A stretch of DNA of 64,000 bases, taken from the NCBI GenBank assembly GCA_024330265.1, contig JANDLT010000010.1:1-64000 (forward strand), written 5' to 3'. A program made the translations under genes and the position numbers. Source of the DNA: Pyrinomonadaceae bacterium MAG19_C2-C3. Its GTDB lineage: Bacteria; Acidobacteriota; Blastocatellia; Pyrinomonadales; Pyrinomonadaceae. Shown here in pieces: positions 35,207 to 43,238 of this stretch (its first letter is position 1; the number at the start of each line of letters is the position of its first letter). The notes under the pieces are model-generated. The model ran no database searches, was not told the DNA's origin, and saw nothing but the letters and a program-made list of their open reading frames with translations.

Positions 35207-36079
35207 TTACCCACGTTCAGCGATAAGACGACGGTATGCTTCATCGCGTGCGAGTCCGTATTCGCGCGCCGCCTGTTTGAGTGCGTGGCGTGTGCTTTTG
35301 CCTTCGGCTTCCAGTGCGGCGACACGCCCACTGATGCTCGGACGGTTCGCATCCGTCGCTTGATTAAGACTTGTGCGGTCAATCAACAACACGATTTCGC
35401 CGCGCACCGTCGCGTCACCACCGAAGCGCGTCATCAATTCGGAGAGAGTGCCGCGTGCGACTTCTTCATGCAGTTTAGTGAGTTCACGCGCAACGGCGGC
35501 GTGGCGTTCACCCAAGATTTCGAGTGCGTCCCGAAGCGCATTGTGTATGCGATGCGGTGCTTCATAAAAGATGAGCGTCGCGGGCGTGTCGCGTAGTTCC
35601 GCGAGGCGTGCGCGACGGGCGGCGGTGCGTGACGGAAGAAAGCCGCCGAAGAAAAAGGCGTCGGTCGGCAAACCCGAAACGACGAGCGCGCTCGTGAATG
35701 CCGTTGCACCGGGAACAGGCACAACCGTCACATCGTTCTCAATACACGCGCGCACAAGTCGAAAGCCGGGGTCGCTTATCGCGGGCGTTCCGGCATCGGT
35801 CACAAGGGCGACGGATTTACCCTCTTTCATCAAGCCGATGAGTTCATCCGTGCGCGTTGCTTCGTTGTGTTCATGATAGGAAACGGTGCGCGTCTTAATG
35901 CCGAAGTGGTTAAGAAGTTTGGCGGTGTGGCGCGTATCTTCGCACGCGATGATTTCAACTTCTTCGCGCAAAATGCGAACGGCGCGATGCGTGATGTCTT
36001 CGAGATTTCCGATAGGCGTGGCGACGAGATAGAGCGAACTGGGTGATGAGTGATGAGTGATGAGTGATGAGTCCGTCAT
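35207..36079 (-). CDS. rsmI: 16S rRNA (cytidine(1402)-2'-O)-methyltransferase
   Basis: RsmI 2'-O-methylates C1402 in the decoding centre of the small subunit. LYLVATPIGNLEDITHRAVRILREEVEIIACEDTRHTAKLL is the conserved opening, followed by ALVTDAGTPAISDPGF and VVPVPGATAFTSALVVSGLPTDAFFFGGFLPS (tetrapyrrole methylase fold). The ATG at 36079 gives 290 residues. The first codons (SSLITHHSSPSS) are encoded by four units of the GTGATGA heptamer repeat, so the extreme N-terminus is repeat-derived. A long upstream in-frame extension overlaps the next gene on the same strand and is rejected. A terminator for that gene lies 50 bases upstream. Confidence 0.94.
   Translation of the reverse strand: MTDSSLITHHSSPSSLYLVATPIGNLEDITHRAVRILREEVEIIACEDTRHTAKLLNHFGIKTRTVSYHEHNEATRTDELIGLMKEGKSVALVTDAGTPAISDPGFRLVRACIENDVTVVPVPGATAFTSALVVSGLPTDAFFFGGFLPSRTAARRARLAELRDTPATLIFYEAPHRIHNALRDALEILGERHAAVARELTKLHEEVARGTLSELMTRFGGDATVRGEIVLLIDRTSLNQATDANRPSISGRVAALEAEGKSTRHALKQAAREYGLARDEAYRRLIAERG
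36043..36073 (+). repeat. Heptamer tandem repeat (GTGATGA type) inside the rsmI start
   Basis: Four consecutive GTGATGA/GTGATGA units are read on the minus strand as CATCACT repeats near codons 4-13 of rsmI. Similar units are at 2244-2276 and 52060-52135. Confidence 0.85.
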
Positions 36080-36130
36080 GCGGTTGATTGTCGCATAAGA
36101 CGGAATGTGATTCGCACTTGTAAGGCAAAG

Positions 36131-36171
36131 CAAAAAGGGCGAAGCGTTTGATGTACGCTTCGCCCTTTTTA
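36131..36171 (-). terminator. Rho-independent terminator (near-perfect palindrome)
   Basis: AAAAAGGGCGAAGCG and CGCTTCGCCCTTTTT pair over 15 bases around a 9-base loop, with T runs on both strands. It is placed just past the stop codon at 36192 of the upstream minus-strand gene and could act in both directions. Confidence 0.9.
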
Positions 36172-36191
36172 CTCTTTGTTTGACAAAGATG

Positions 36192-36908
36192 TTAGTTACG
36201 CGGGAAACCGAGTATGTTGCCGAGAATGTCGGCAGTGCGGTTGCGGTTATTGCCGCGACGATTATAGTCGTCATCGCGGTCATAGTAGTCATCGTTGTAG
36301 CCGCCGTTGTTATAACCGGCGCGCGTGCGATAACCGTAGGCATCAGCAACGATGCGTAAGTCTTGGCTGATTTGATTCCAAAGTTGTTCGGTGCGACCGT
36401 CAAGACGTTGGCGACGAATGAAGTTGTCGAGACGTGTGCCGTCGTCCAGAAGCCGTTGTGCGAGGTTGCGCGAATTCTCTAAGTTGCGACCTTCGCCGTA
36501 ACGGTCGTTCAAGTCGTCTGCCGTCTCTTCAAAATTCTTGGCGATGTTCAAGATTTGGTCTTCACGACGGCGACCGTCAACGCGGCTGCGGTCAAGCGCG
36601 CCGTCAATCCTGTCGTTGAAATTGTCGCTGTTGTCTTCGATACGACGAATCGCATCGCGCACCGTGCGCCTGTAATACTCTTGACCGCGCCGATTATTCC
36701 GGCGATCGTTACGACGCTCATATCGGTCGTTGCGACCACCATTACGACCATTGCGCCGTTGATAATCGTCGTTGCGACCATAGCCGTCATCACGGTATTG
36801 GGCAGAGGCGAGAACCGGAGCGCAAAGAACGAATAGTGCCAGCAACAAGCCGGACACGGCGAGGTTGCGGTGACGCACGATTGAATCAATTAAAGTTCGG
36901 AAATCCAT
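36192..36908 (-). CDS. Secreted low-complexity protein rich in Arg, Asn, Asp and Tyr
   Basis: No family is recognised with certainty. A signal peptide (about 1-37, NLAVSGLLLALFVLCAPVLASAQ) precedes a strongly biased stretch (about 40-80) of R, N, D, G and Y. A helical middle part with repeated DNFNDRIDGALDRSR, NIAKNFEETADDLNDRYGEGR and LRIVADAYG segments follows, then another R/N/Y/D-rich tail. The composition resembles extracellular or periplasmic proteins with disordered charged ends. The ATG at 36908 has AAGGAG about ten bases upstream. An in-frame upstream ATG at 36977 is unsupported. A strong terminator follows. The gene is probably monocistronic. Confidence 0.8.
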   Translation of the reverse strand: MDFRTLIDSIVRHRNLAVSGLLLALFVLCAPVLASAQYRDDGYGRNDDYQRRNGRNGGRNDRYERRNDRRNNRRGQEYYRRTVRDAIRRIEDNSDNFNDRIDGALDRSRVDGRRREDQILNIAKNFEETADDLNDRYGEGRNLENSRNLAQRLLDDGTRLDNFIRRQRLDGRTEQLWNQISQDLRIVADAYGYRTRAGYNNGGYNDDYYDRDDDYNRRGNNRNRTADILGNILGFPRN

Positions 36909-37267
36909 TTTATTTTTCTCCTTAACCACACATAAAAGATGCGAACACAGGTCGCAGCCCCGTTTTAAGCGTTTCAAATCACATCGAGCGAGTATTCGAG
37001 TTTCGTCATGCGCCTTGACTTAGCCGCCTGCATTTTCAAACTCGCGTCTGTTTCGGGGGAGCGGCGAATCGCAAAACTTGTGCGAATTACTCCGGCACGG
37101 GAGCAAAGCTTGTGCCACCCGAATCAGACATGCGCGAATGCGACTGCCCGCACTGCTTTGCGTCGCAAAACGTGCGCTTCGCGTGGCAAATCGTTTGTCG
37201 TCGAAGACGAACGAAACAAAACAGGTTGTAACATTGAGGTACGTTCGGAAGATGAGAGGCTGTGAGA

Positions 37268-37843
37268 TTATGAGACTTTTGCGAAGTGAATCAGATGACG
37301 CGCGATGTCGGCTTCCGCGAACATTGCGCCGGGTTTTACCCCCGCGTCATCATCTTCAATCACGAACCAGCCGGGCGCATCCGTCGCGCGTTGTACGAGC
37401 ATCAGCTTTTGACCCGCGCGTTTATCGCCGAAGTGTGTGATGTTGGCACGCGCCAAACCGCCGCCGCGTATAAACCCATCGGTGGGTGTGCGCGGGTATC
37501 CGGCTTCGACGGTCAGGGTTTTAATTCCGACGCGCATCACGCACCGCACCCCGACCATCGTACTCGCTCCGACCGTGAAGCGATGCGTGTCCGGTATGTC
37601 GCCCGGTTTTATGCGGTCTGATGTGCGGTTTGATTCTTCGAGATTGATGGTTGCGCCACGACGGTTAGCTTCTCCGGCGGCGCGCGTGAACATGTTAAGC
37701 AACCAGTCAATTCCGATTTTGCGCGCGGCATCGTTCGTCGCGCGCAAATGAAAATAATCGGCAACGTCGCCCTGTCCTCTTTCGCGTGCGCGGCGTTCGA
37801 CTTCCGCCCGCACGCGCTCCCATTCCGCGTCAAGTTCGCTCAT
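37268..37843 (-). CDS. Conserved-looking protein of unknown function, 191 residues
   Basis: I do not recognise the family. There is no signal peptide and no membrane segment. The N-terminal 60 residues are charged and helical (EWERVRAEVERRARERGQGDV, DWLLNMFTRAAGEANRRG). The rest is strand-rich with basic and hydrophobic alternation (TLTVEAGYPRTPTDGFIRGGG, KLMLVQRATDAPGWFVIEDDDAG). It appears to be a genuine gene: start ATG, full open frame, codon bias like its neighbours. The 290 bases between it and the previous gene on the same strand show no other gene. It is divergent from the TPR gene at 37995. Confidence 0.65.
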   Translation of the reverse strand: MSELDAEWERVRAEVERRARERGQGDVADYFHLRATNDAARKIGIDWLLNMFTRAAGEANRRGATINLEESNRTSDRIKPGDIPDTHRFTVGASTMVGVRCVMRVGIKTLTVEAGYPRTPTDGFIRGGGLARANITHFGDKRAGQKLMLVQRATDAPGWFVIEDDDAGVKPGAMFAEADIARHLIHFAKVS

Positions 37844-37994
37844 ATTTTTGATTCACTCCAAGTTGTTTCGCACGCCATCTTAACGGTTTATCGTGCGCCT
37901 GATGTTCGTCCGCCGTACAACTCAAATGTTATCATGCGCCTCTCAAACACCAATTCTTAATCAGCAATCAGATTCAACAGCCGTCTATTTTTCC

Positions 37995-40127
37995 ATGAAT
38001 ACATCGCTTTATCGAAACCTCTTTATCACGTTCGCCGCCTCTTTCATCGTCTTCACTTCAACCGCGCTTTCGACCGCCCAAACTTCAAGGCGCAGAAACA
38101 CAAGAACCCCGCCCGCACCCGCCGCACCGGAAGCCGCGCAAATCCCTGACGCCGAACGTCTCGCGCAGTTGGAAGCTTTACTCGCGCAGCCGCCCGCCGC
38201 GCGGCTCGAAGGTTTGCGTAATTTTGTCGCCGCCACGCCTTCCGACGAAACGCGAGAACCTTCACCGCTTCGCACGCGCGCCGTCGAACAACTCGTCAGC
38301 ACACTTGCCGCCGTCGGTGATGAACTTTTAACAGGCGGTGATACTCAAGCGGGCATCAAGCATTTCCGCGAAGCCGTCGCCGCCGCGCCCGCGAAGATGA
38401 GCGAAAAGCTTTTCGTCCAAATCGTTTCGCAACTTCCGTCAAATCTTTTCCTGCGCGGCGAACAGGCAGCGGCGTTCGACCTCGCGCGTCGCATCGAAGC
38501 CAAAATCAACACTGACCCGCAAAGCCTTCTCGCCCTTGCGACGTTCTACCTTAGCGTCGAACAACCGGACGAAGCCGCGCGACTCATCGAACTCTCGCTT
38601 CGCTATGCCGAAACCGCGACCTCCCGCGTCGCACTCGGCGCGGCGCGGCGGCTCAATCTTCAACTCGACGCGAGCATCACGGAATACAAACGCGCCCTTG
38701 AACTCGACGCGACTTCCGCATCTGCGCGTCGTGCTCTCGCCGACCTTTATCGTGCGACGGGAAAGCCCGCCGAAGCCATCACGCTTTATGAAGCACAACT
38801 CGCCGCGACGCCCGATGATAGTGTGTCGCGCGCCGGATTCGTGCTTTCACTATTTGACCTGAATCGCCGCGACGATGCCGAACGCGAAATGAAAATCGCG
38901 CTTGAAAAGTCTCCCGAAGATTTGACGCTTTTGACCGGAGCGGCTTACTGGTACGCGGCGCAAACAGAAGCCGAAACTGCGCGGGGGCTTGCCGAGCGCG
39001 CCATCGTCCGCGAACCGCGTTATACATGGGCGCACATCGCCAACGCCCGCGCCCTCATCATGCTCAAGCGTCCTCTGGAAGCCGAGCGTTCCTTGCGTCT
39101 CGCCGCGCAGTTCGGTGATTTCCCGACGCTCTCTTACGAACTCGCCAATGCCCTCGCCGCTTCCGGTTTTTACGAAGAAGCCGCGACCGAACTGGCGCGC
39201 ATGTTTCGCATTTCCCCCGACGGTGAAATCTCCACACGCCTCGCCAATCGTATCGAAGCGTCGAATGAAAGTTTTATCGAACTGCTCGCCCCCGAACGCC
39301 GCGCTTCGATTTACCAACCCGCTGCCGCCGATATCGTCATAAGTGCGCGCCGCCTCGCCGCCCTGCTCGCTTTTCACACCGCACTCACGCCCGTAACCAA
39401 CTCCACCAATACGCCGAAGAAGCGCGGCGTGCAGCAAAATAAGCCGGAGCAAAATAAGAACGAACTGACCGCCGAAACCCGCGAAAGGATTTTGCTCGAT
39501 AGTGCCGACACGTTCGCGTCCGGCAACGACGAGATGCGCTTTTACCGTCAACTCTATGTGATTGAGCGTCTCGTCAAACGAGCGTCCGATGTGACGCCCG
39601 CCGTGCGCGACCGCATCGTCGCCATCGCGGAAGCGGCGACCGCGACCGTCGAAATCGCACTCGATGCACCGACCGCGACCGAAGCGGCTTTCGCCGACGA
39701 ACTCCGCAAAACGCGCTTGGACGCTATCGCCGTCGGCACGACACCACAACTCCCGCGCGTGCCGCGTCAGGTCATCTCCGCCGTCGTGCGCGGGCGGCTC
39801 GAAGACGCACGCGGGCGCGCCCTCGCCTACAGCGGCAAGGCTGAAGAAGGCTTGCCTTACTTGCGCCGCGCCGCGACCGTACTGCCCGAAGGAACCGTCT
39901 GGTCACGCGCCAACGCATGGCACACGGGGACGGCACTCGAAGCACTCGGCAACAATTCGGAAGCACTCGCTTCATACATCAAAAGCTATCGCGCCGCGCC
40001 CGACCCCGTGCGCCGCGCCGTCATCGAAAATCTTTACCGCCGTCTCAACAACAATTCGGTCAAAGGACTCGACGACTTCATCAACGCCCAAACCGCGCGC
40101 CCCGTATCTTCCGTTACGAACAACTAA
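37995..40127 (+). CDS. Secreted TPR-repeat protein
   Basis: This 710-residue exported protein begins with a signal peptide (about 1-29, NLFITFAASFIVFTSTALSTAQ) and a P/A-rich linker. Many TPR-like helical pairs follow (about 60-440), for example AVGDELLTGGDTQAGIKHFREAV, LGAARRLNLQLDASITEYKRALELD and ASARRALADLYRATGKPAEAITLYEAQL. The C-terminal half contains further alpha-helical hairpins, such as ALAYSGKAEEGLPYLRRAATV and HTGTALEALGNNSEALASYIKSY. It probably works as a periplasmic scaffold; no partner can be named. The ATG at 37995 directly precedes the signal peptide. Palindromic repeats begin about 40 bases past the stop. Confidence 0.8.
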   Translation: MNTSLYRNLFITFAASFIVFTSTALSTAQTSRRRNTRTPPAPAAPEAAQIPDAERLAQLEALLAQPPAARLEGLRNFVAATPSDETREPSPLRTRAVEQLVSTLAAVGDELLTGGDTQAGIKHFREAVAAAPAKMSEKLFVQIVSQLPSNLFLRGEQAAAFDLARRIEAKINTDPQSLLALATFYLSVEQPDEAARLIELSLRYAETATSRVALGAARRLNLQLDASITEYKRALELDATSASARRALADLYRATGKPAEAITLYEAQLAATPDDSVSRAGFVLSLFDLNRRDDAEREMKIALEKSPEDLTLLTGAAYWYAAQTEAETARGLAERAIVREPRYTWAHIANARALIMLKRPLEAERSLRLAAQFGDFPTLSYELANALAASGFYEEAATELARMFRISPDGEISTRLANRIEASNESFIELLAPERRASIYQPAAADIVISARRLAALLAFHTALTPVTNSTNTPKKRGVQQNKPEQNKNELTAETRERILLDSADTFASGNDEMRFYRQLYVIERLVKRASDVTPAVRDRIVAIAEAATATVEIALDAPTATEAAFADELRKTRLDAIAVGTTPQLPRVPRQVISAVVRGRLEDARGRALAYSGKAEEGLPYLRRAATVLPEGTVWSRANAWHTGTALEALGNNSEALASYIKSYRAAPDPVRRAVIENLYRRLNNNSVKGLDDFINAQTARPVSSVTNN

Positions 40128-40168
40128 AGACGACCTAATGATGTGACTCTTTGCGCTCTAGTTTGATT

Positions 40169-40368
40169 TAGTCCCGGAGGGACTTTGCGATAGTAGCCCA
40201 GCGATTCATCGCTGGGAACAAATTCGGTATTTGATTGTAGTCCCGTGAGGGACGGCTGAAGAATGTGGCTGGCAAGTTTCAGCCGTCCCTGACGGGACTG
40301 AATATGATTTCACATCCTGTTCCCAGCGATGAATCGCTGGGCTATTTTCAACTGCTCCTAATGGAGCA
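40169..40368. repeat. Palindromic element, family 2, copy 1
   Basis: Nested inverted repeats: GTCCCGGAGGGAC and the partner GCTCCTAATGGAGC at the ends; AGCCCAGCGATTCATCGCTGGG at 40195-40216 paired with CCCAGCGATGAATCGCTGGGCT near 40322-40343; and AGTCCCGTGAGGGACGGCTGAA opposite TTCAGCCGTCCCTGACGGGACT in the centre. Copy 2 lies at 45425-45622. It fills the gap between the TPR gene and lysA (40128-40399); no gene is there. Confidence 0.85.
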
Positions 40369-40399
40369 AAGAAAAAGTTACACATTAGGTTAAAGACAT

Positions 40400-41866
40400 T
40401 CACCAAACATCCTGCGCGACTAAATCTTCGTAAGTGTCGGCGCGCCGTATCACGTCCACACGCCCGCCCGCGCGCACCATCACGGCGGCGGGCAGAGGTC
40501 GCCCGTTATAAGGAAACATTTGCGCCAGCGAATATGCTCCGGCATTTAAGAGCGCGAGGAGTTCGCCCGGTCGCACGTCTTCCGGCAACTTCCGATAATC
40601 AGGCAATCTACGTCCCTGTTCGATGTCGAAATACACGTCGCCGGAATCGCATAAAGGTCCCGCGACTTTATACGGCGTATCGTGGTTCACACCTGAGCGC
40701 GACGCCGAGATGAGGTGGTAATACCACTTGTAATTATTCATCGAAAGCAGCAAGTTATAACCCGCGTCGGTTAAAACCCATGTATCACCAACGCCTTCGC
40801 GCGTCTTCATATTTCGCACCGTCGTCAACACGATTCCGGCATCGGAAATCACGCTGCGTCCCGGCTCCATCAAAATCGTCATGCCTTCAAATAGATGCAG
40901 AGCGTCGGCTTCGATTGCCGCCCCGCGTGCGACTTCAACCGCGCGGCGCAAAACTTCGGTTATATCGAGTTGCGCGCTAAACATCGCGCGTTCGGTTTCC
41001 GCGATGTCTGCGGCGTGCGACGCATCGCGCATGTAGTTGACCGGCAAACCGCCGCCGATGTTGATGTGGTCTAGCGTGCGTCCCGTCGCCCGATGATACT
41101 CAATCAAGTGATGCCACAGAGCCTGACACGCATCGGCGAACGGTTCGATGTCGGGGGTTTGCGAACCGACGTGAATGTGTATCCCGCACACGTCGAGCAG
41201 TTCCGTGTTCTGCGCGGCGCGCCCTAAAGCGTGCGGTAAGTCAATCGCTGCGATGCCGAACTTTGAAGTCAATAGCGCGGTTTGCAAACCGATGTGCGAG
41301 CGCGTACCGATTTCCGGCACAAGCCTTAGCGCGACGCGCGCACGTTTGTTCAATCGTCGCGCCGATGCTTCGATAAGTTCGAGTTCATACAACGAATCAA
41401 CATTGATGGCATAGATTCCCGCCCCGACCGCATGGTCAATCTCCGCCGACGTTTTGCTTGTGCCGTTGAAGATGATTTGCTGCGGGCGAAACCCTACGCG
41501 CAAAGCTTTATAAAGTTCGCCGCCGCTGTTCACCTCGGCATCAATTCCGGCTCGTCGCACCGCATCCAGCACCGCCATATTCGAGTTAGCTTTTGACGCA
41601 TAACAAAACTTGACCGGACGATTAACGGCTTTCGCCGCACGCTTCAAACTCTCTATATTGGCGACGATGCGCGGCTCGGAAAACACATACAACGGCGTCG
41701 CGTAATCGCGCGTCAACTCCAGCGCATCAACGCCCTCAACTGCGAGATGTCCCGCACGATTGATTTCTAAAAACCCTTCCATTGCCCACGCAGGCGCGTC
41801 ATCCCCGCGAACAGACGCGCGGACAATTTCTGTCCCCTGCCCCCCGTCTCCTGTCCCCTGTTTCAT
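40400..41866 (-). CDS. lysA: Diaminopimelate decarboxylase
   Basis: LysA decarboxylates meso-diaminopimelate to L-lysine, the last pathway step. The PLP lysine lies in VKFCYASKANSNMAVL. HINIGGGLPVNY, MEPGRSVISDAG and CDSGDVYFDIEQGRRLP are the other family motifs. Two starts are possible. The ATG at 41866 overlaps the asd stop (ATGA), but its first residues KQGTGDGGQGTEI are encoded by a GGGACAG heptamer repeat. The ATG at 41782 (MEGFLEINRAGHLAVEGV) aligns better with the usual LysA N-terminus. The longer frame is reported here. Last gene of the lysine cluster. Confidence 0.93.
   Translation of the reverse strand: MKQGTGDGGQGTEIVRASVRGDDAPAWAMEGFLEINRAGHLAVEGVDALELTRDYATPLYVFSEPRIVANIESLKRAAKAVNRPVKFCYASKANSNMAVLDAVRRAGIDAEVNSGGELYKALRVGFRPQQIIFNGTSKTSAEIDHAVGAGIYAINVDSLYELELIEASARRLNKRARVALRLVPEIGTRSHIGLQTALLTSKFGIAAIDLPHALGRAAQNTELLDVCGIHIHVGSQTPDIEPFADACQALWHHLIEYHRATGRTLDHINIGGGLPVNYMRDASHAADIAETERAMFSAQLDITEVLRRAVEVARGAAIEADALHLFEGMTILMEPGRSVISDAGIVLTTVRNMKTREGVGDTWVLTDAGYNLLLSMNNYKWYYHLISASRSGVNHDTPYKVAGPLCDSGDVYFDIEQGRRLPDYRKLPEDVRPGELLALLNAGAYSLAQMFPYNGRPLPAAVMVRAGGRVDVIRRADTYEDLVAQDVW
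41830..41864 (-). repeat. Heptamer tandem repeat (GGGACAG type) at the lysA 5' end
   Basis: On the minus strand the units are GGGACAG, GAGACGG, GGGGCAG, GGGACAG. They span the first dozen codons of the longest lysA frame and abut the asd stop codon. Confidence 0.75.
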
Positions 41867-42936
41867 GATAAACGTCCCGTCGCTGCCAACAATTCGGCGT
41901 TGAGAATCGCCGCTCCCGCCGCCCCGCGAATCGTGTTGTGACTAAGGCACACGAAGCGATAATCAAGCACTGCGTCCGGTTGAACACGCCCGATTGTGAT
42001 GCTCATGCCGCGTCCCGCATCGCGGTCAAGGCGCGGCTGCGGGCGGTCTGGTTCGTCGCGCACGATGATGATTTTCTCCGGCGCGGAATGAAGTTTTAAT
42101 TCTCGCGGCAATTCCGGTAGTAGCGCCGTGAATGAATCGAATGCGTGTCGCACATCTTCAAGCGCGGCGCGTTGTTTAAGTTTGACGCGCACGGCTGCGA
42201 GGTGTCCGTCAAGCACGGCGACGCGGTGACACTGCGCGCTGATTGCGAAATCGGCGGCTTCAATCCCGCCTCTTGAATCGTTCAATCGTCCCAAGATTTT
42301 CAGCGTCTCGCTTTCCATTTTTTCCTCTTCGCCCGCGATAAACGGCACGACGTTATCCATGATGTCGAGCGACGCGACGCCCGGATAACCCGCCCCCGAA
42401 ACGGCTTGCATCGTCGTCACGGCGACGGCTTCGATGCCGAAAGTTTTATCAAGCGGCGCGAGTGCCAGTGCCAGCATAATCGTCGAGCAGTTCGGATTCG
42501 TCACGATAAAACCCTCGCCGTCATGTCGCGCCGTTTGCCCTTCAATCAACGCGAGATGTTCGGCATTGACTTCCGGGATTAACAGAGGCACATCGGCATC
42601 CATCCGAAACGCCGATGAATTGCTGATGACCTTATAACCCGCCGCGCGAAACCTGCTTTCCGTCTCACGCGCCATGTCGCCCGGCAAACTCGAAAACACG
42701 ACATCGCAATCAAGCGTCGGTTCGGGTGCTTCGACGATTAACGAGCGCACCGCTTCGGGCATCTCGCCCGCCAGTCGCCACGCGCACGCTTCCGCGTAAG
42801 TCTTCCCTTGCGAACGGTCACTTGCCGCCACCGCCGCCACCGCGAACTGCGGGTGATTATCAAGAAGTTCGATGAACCTTTGCCCGACCGTACCCGTCGC
42901 ACCGAGTATGCCGACGCGCAGTTTATCTTTCATCAC
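41863..42936 (-). CDS. asd: Aspartate-semialdehyde dehydrogenase
   Basis: Asd reduces L-aspartyl-4-phosphate to the semialdehyde, shared by the lysine, methionine and threonine routes. The N-terminal NADP motif GILGATGTVGQRFIELL is followed by the nucleophile C150 in IVTNPNCSTIML. QAVSGAGYPGVASLDIMDN and the histidine region HRVAVLDGHL match the archaeal/fungal-type Asd (about 350 residues) rather than the E. coli type. Two adjacent start ATGs occur (MMKDKL). The stop overlaps the first ATG of lysA, so the two are co-translated. A family 1 palindrome separates it from the aminotransferase upstream. Confidence 0.95.
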   Translation of the reverse strand: MMKDKLRVGILGATGTVGQRFIELLDNHPQFAVAAVAASDRSQGKTYAEACAWRLAGEMPEAVRSLIVEAPEPTLDCDVVFSSLPGDMARETESRFRAAGYKVISNSSAFRMDADVPLLIPEVNAEHLALIEGQTARHDGEGFIVTNPNCSTIMLALALAPLDKTFGIEAVAVTTMQAVSGAGYPGVASLDIMDNVVPFIAGEEEKMESETLKILGRLNDSRGGIEAADFAISAQCHRVAVLDGHLAAVRVKLKQRAALEDVRHAFDSFTALLPELPRELKLHSAPEKIIIVRDEPDRPQPRLDRDAGRGMSITIGRVQPDAVLDYRFVCLSHNTIRGAAGAAILNAELLAATGRLS

Positions 42937-42973
42937 ATATCACCTTCCACTTATCGTCACCTTAACTTTATAT

Positions 42974-43199
42974 GAAGCCTGTGCATAAATCGTCGCGTAG
43001 CGATGCGATGAATTTAGTAAGCGTCGAAATAGAATCGTCGTCGCGTCAGCGACGGCTGAATAAATGGCGACCCGATTTCAATCATCGCTGACGCGACGAC
43101 GGTATTTTCATCTTCTCTCCCGTGCGTTGAAACGCACGGCTAAAGTCAAACCACCGCTCACGCGGTGAAAACACAGCTGCTTTGATTTGCACATTCTTC
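42974..43199. repeat. Palindromic MITE-like element, family 1, copy 3
   Basis: The ends GAAGCCTGTGCATAAAT and ATTTGCACATTCTTC are the same as in copies 1 and 2. The inner CGTCGCGTCAGCGACG pair is preserved, but the left copy of the GTGCGTTTCAACGCAC stem is deleted or eroded. It separates the aminotransferase gene from asd in the lysine cluster. Confidence 0.82.
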
Positions 43200-43238
43200 G
43201 GCAAATGTTGCCGCTCGCAACGACGCTTTCACTGCTTA

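Noticed and set aside
36043-36073. CRISPR-like array
   Set aside because: The 7- and 8-base units here and elsewhere have no spacers, and there are no cas genes in the window.
35207-36403. Extension of rsmI to a 398-residue protein
   Set aside because: The added 108 residues are threonine-rich, cover a terminator and overlap the next gene in another frame.
37008-37265. Possible small gene of 85 codons
   Set aside because: Composition is irregular, with no ribosome site and no resemblance to a family; it probably lies in leader sequence.
38850-39749. Long open frame (299 codons) opposite the TPR gene
   Set aside because: R- and G-rich composition from antisense GC-rich codons; no start context or family.
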